Shown here: one piece after another, positions 5,033-6,088 of the stretch
How the letters are laid out: each line of letters opens with the position of its first letter
Position numbering within the stretch: the stretch's first letter is position 1
Assembly (NCBI GenBank): GCA_016196415.1
Contig: JACPXS010000066.1
Coordinates: 1-6,088 of the forward strand
Direction: 5' to 3'
Source of the DNA: Candidatus Omnitrophota bacterium
GTDB taxonomy: Bacteria; Omnitrophota; Koll11; Aquiviventales; Aquiviventaceae
Length of the DNA: 6,088 bases
The notes under the pieces: generated by a model
Databases searched by the model: none
Told to the model about the DNA's origin: nothing
What the model saw: only the letters and a program-made list of their open reading frames with translations
Position numbers and translations under genes: made by a program

Positions 5033-6088
5033 GGATATCGCTGAGCGATTCACGAAGGTGGGACCGCGGGCTGTTAGGGGCCTCCCTGGTTCTGGCGCTT
5101 ATCAGTGGACTCGCCATGGCGAGCGCAGCAGCCACCGCGAACCCGGCACTGCTGCTACGCCATCTGCTGTGGATGGCCATCGGCCTGCTTGCCTCGATTG
5201 GGGTGGCGAGGACAGACTATCGCCGATGGACTGATCTTGCTGGCATCGCCTATGGCGCGAGCTTGGTGACGCTGATCCTGGTTCCCATTGCCGGGGCGAT
5301 GCGGCTTGGCGCCACCCGGTGGTTGTCGATCGGGGGGTTCAGTGTCCAGCCTTCCGAGTTTGCCAAGCTCACCACCACTTGGTTACTGGCCCGCTACCTG
5401 GCAGGACAACCCACCCCGCTGCCACGCCGCGTGGTCTTGACCTCGCTGGGCTTGGTGGTTCCGCCGGCGCTGCTGGTGCTGCTCCAGCCAGATCTTGGCT
5501 CCGCGTCCGTGTTTGGCGCGATCTGGCTTGGGACCGTCTGGGCGACTGGCGCCTCCGGGCGAGTGATTGGCGGGTGCGCGGGTGGGTTGCTTGTCCTGTC
5601 ACCCCTGGCCTGGTGGCACGTCCTGAAGGAGTACCAGCGCGATCGGCTGATGATTTTTCTCAATCCTCAGGCGGACCCGTTGGGGGCTGGCTATTCGATC
5701 ATTCAATCCACCATCGCCATCGGCTCTGGGCGGGTGTGGGGGAGGGGATGGTTCGCCGGGACGCAGAGTCAGCTCAACTTCTTGCCGGAGCGCCACTCGG
5801 ATTTCATCTTTTCAGTCATCGGGGAAGAGTGGGGGGCCTTGGGGTCTCTCATCCTGCTAGGGACATTCGTGGTGCTTCTAGTTAGAGCGCTCCAGATCTC
5901 CCTGACGACCTTGGAACCGCAGGGGCGGCTCCTTGCGATCGGCATCTTCTCGTGGATTGCGTATCAAACCGTGGTCAACGTGGGAATGGTGATGGGGCTC
6001 TTGCCGGTGGTTGGCGTTCCGCTCCCGCTGGTCAGTTACGGCGGCTCCTCCATGATCGTGCTGTGGGTCGCACTCGGCTTGCTTCAGA
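5029..6088 (+). CDS. rodA: Peptidoglycan glycosyltransferase RodA (SEDS family), 3' end outside window
   Basis: Polytopic inner-membrane SEDS enzyme that polymerises lipid II into glycan strands and forms a functional pair with PBP2. From ATG 5029 the frame stays open to the window edge, giving 353 residues. E. coli RodA has 370, so only a short C-terminus is missing. Family motifs in order: RWLSIGGFSVQPSEFAK (97-113), LLQPDLGSA (151-159), EYQRDRLMIFLNPQADPLGAG (201-221 region), QSTIAIGSG (226-234), GTQSQLNFLPERHSDFIFSV (244-263) with the presumed catalytic Asp258, GEEWGALGS (265-273), and NVGMVMGLLPVVGVPLP followed by SYGGSSM (317-342). Hydrophobic segments alternate as expected for about ten transmembrane helices. 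GAGG at 5021-5024 is a ribosome site with slightly short spacing. Unlike the tight spacing of the upstream genes, 185 bases separate it from mrdA, most of it the palindromic element, so its transcription or translation may be partly uncoupled from mrdA. A 188-codon frame at 5319-5885 is an out-of-frame shadow. Confidence 0.97.
   Translation, partial: MRISLSDSRRWDRGLLGASLVLALISGLAMASAAATANPALLLRHLLWMAIGLLASIGVARTDYRRWTDLAGIAYGASLVTLILVPIAGAMRLGATRWLSIGGFSVQPSEFAKLTTTWLLARYLAGQPTPLPRRVVLTSLGLVVPPALLVLLQPDLGSASVFGAIWLGTVWATGASGRVIGGCAGGLLVLSPLAWWHVLKEYQRDRLMIFLNPQADPLGAGYSIIQSTIAIGSGRVWGRGWFAGTQSQLNFLPERHSDFIFSVIGEEWGALGSLILLGTFVVLLVRALQISLTTLEPQGRLLAIGIFSWIAYQTVVNVGMVMGLLPVVGVPLPLVSYGGSSMIVLWVALGLLQ

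Noticed and set aside
4370..5053. 227-codon minus-strand open frame spanning the mrdA 3' end and the palindrome
   Set aside because: It mirrors mrdA codon structure in GC-rich DNA, runs through a repeat, and shows no recognisable domain or ribosome site; mrdA on the plus strand is certain.
5319..5885. 188-codon plus-strand frame inside rodA
   Set aside because: Out-of-frame shadow; the rodA frame over the same bases has every SEDS motif, while this frame gives a Gly/Arg-rich sequence with no family features.

Overview
The window is a contiguous, all-plus-strand piece of a bacterial chromosome. It holds the 3' part of aroA (EPSP synthase, shikimate pathway) followed by a complete rod-shape (elongasome) cluster in the order mreB - mreC - mreD - mrdA (PBP2) - rodA, with rodA running off the right edge. 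Base composition is GC-rich (about 60% by eye) and coding density is very high. The gene set points to a rod-shaped or curved bacterium with peptidoglycan, most likely diderm. The 151-bp palindromic repeat with CTA(G/A)CAGGCTGCGGA ends and AGGCT-type heptad arrays resembles intergenic repeats I associate with Nitrospirota (Nitrospira-like) genomes. That placement is a recollection and remains tentative.

Layout: 1-635 is the C-terminal half of aroA. A strong-looking sigma70-type promoter (610-638) lies inside the last aroA codons. mreB is 650-1732, mreC 1764-2600, mreD 2628-3125 and mrdA 3146-4843. Then comes a 185-bp gap almost filled by a large palindrome built from 20-bp terminal arms and inverted arrays of a 7-bp unit (4840-4990). 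rodA starts at 5029 and lacks only its last few codons. Gaps between mreB, mreC, mreD and mrdA are 20-31 bp, so these genes are probably one transcription unit. No stretch over 300 bp lacks a gene, and I saw no tRNA, rRNA, CRISPR array, transposase or prophage gene.

How it works together: MreB forms membrane-bound filaments. MreC and MreD link them to the periplasmic and membrane synthesis machinery. RodA polymerises glycan strands from lipid II, and PBP2 cross-links them. All catalytic motifs I looked for are intact (PBP2 SIIK/SCN/KTG; RodA Asp258; MreB nucleotide-binding loops; EPSP synthase C-domain motifs). The protein content is therefore ordinary. The parts worth a second look are the palindrome separating mrdA from rodA, the near-leaderless promoter geometry before mreB, a Cys/His cluster in PBP2 that matches a described zinc site with changed ligands, and several unusual gene starts or junctions. 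I found no clearly new multi-gene system.
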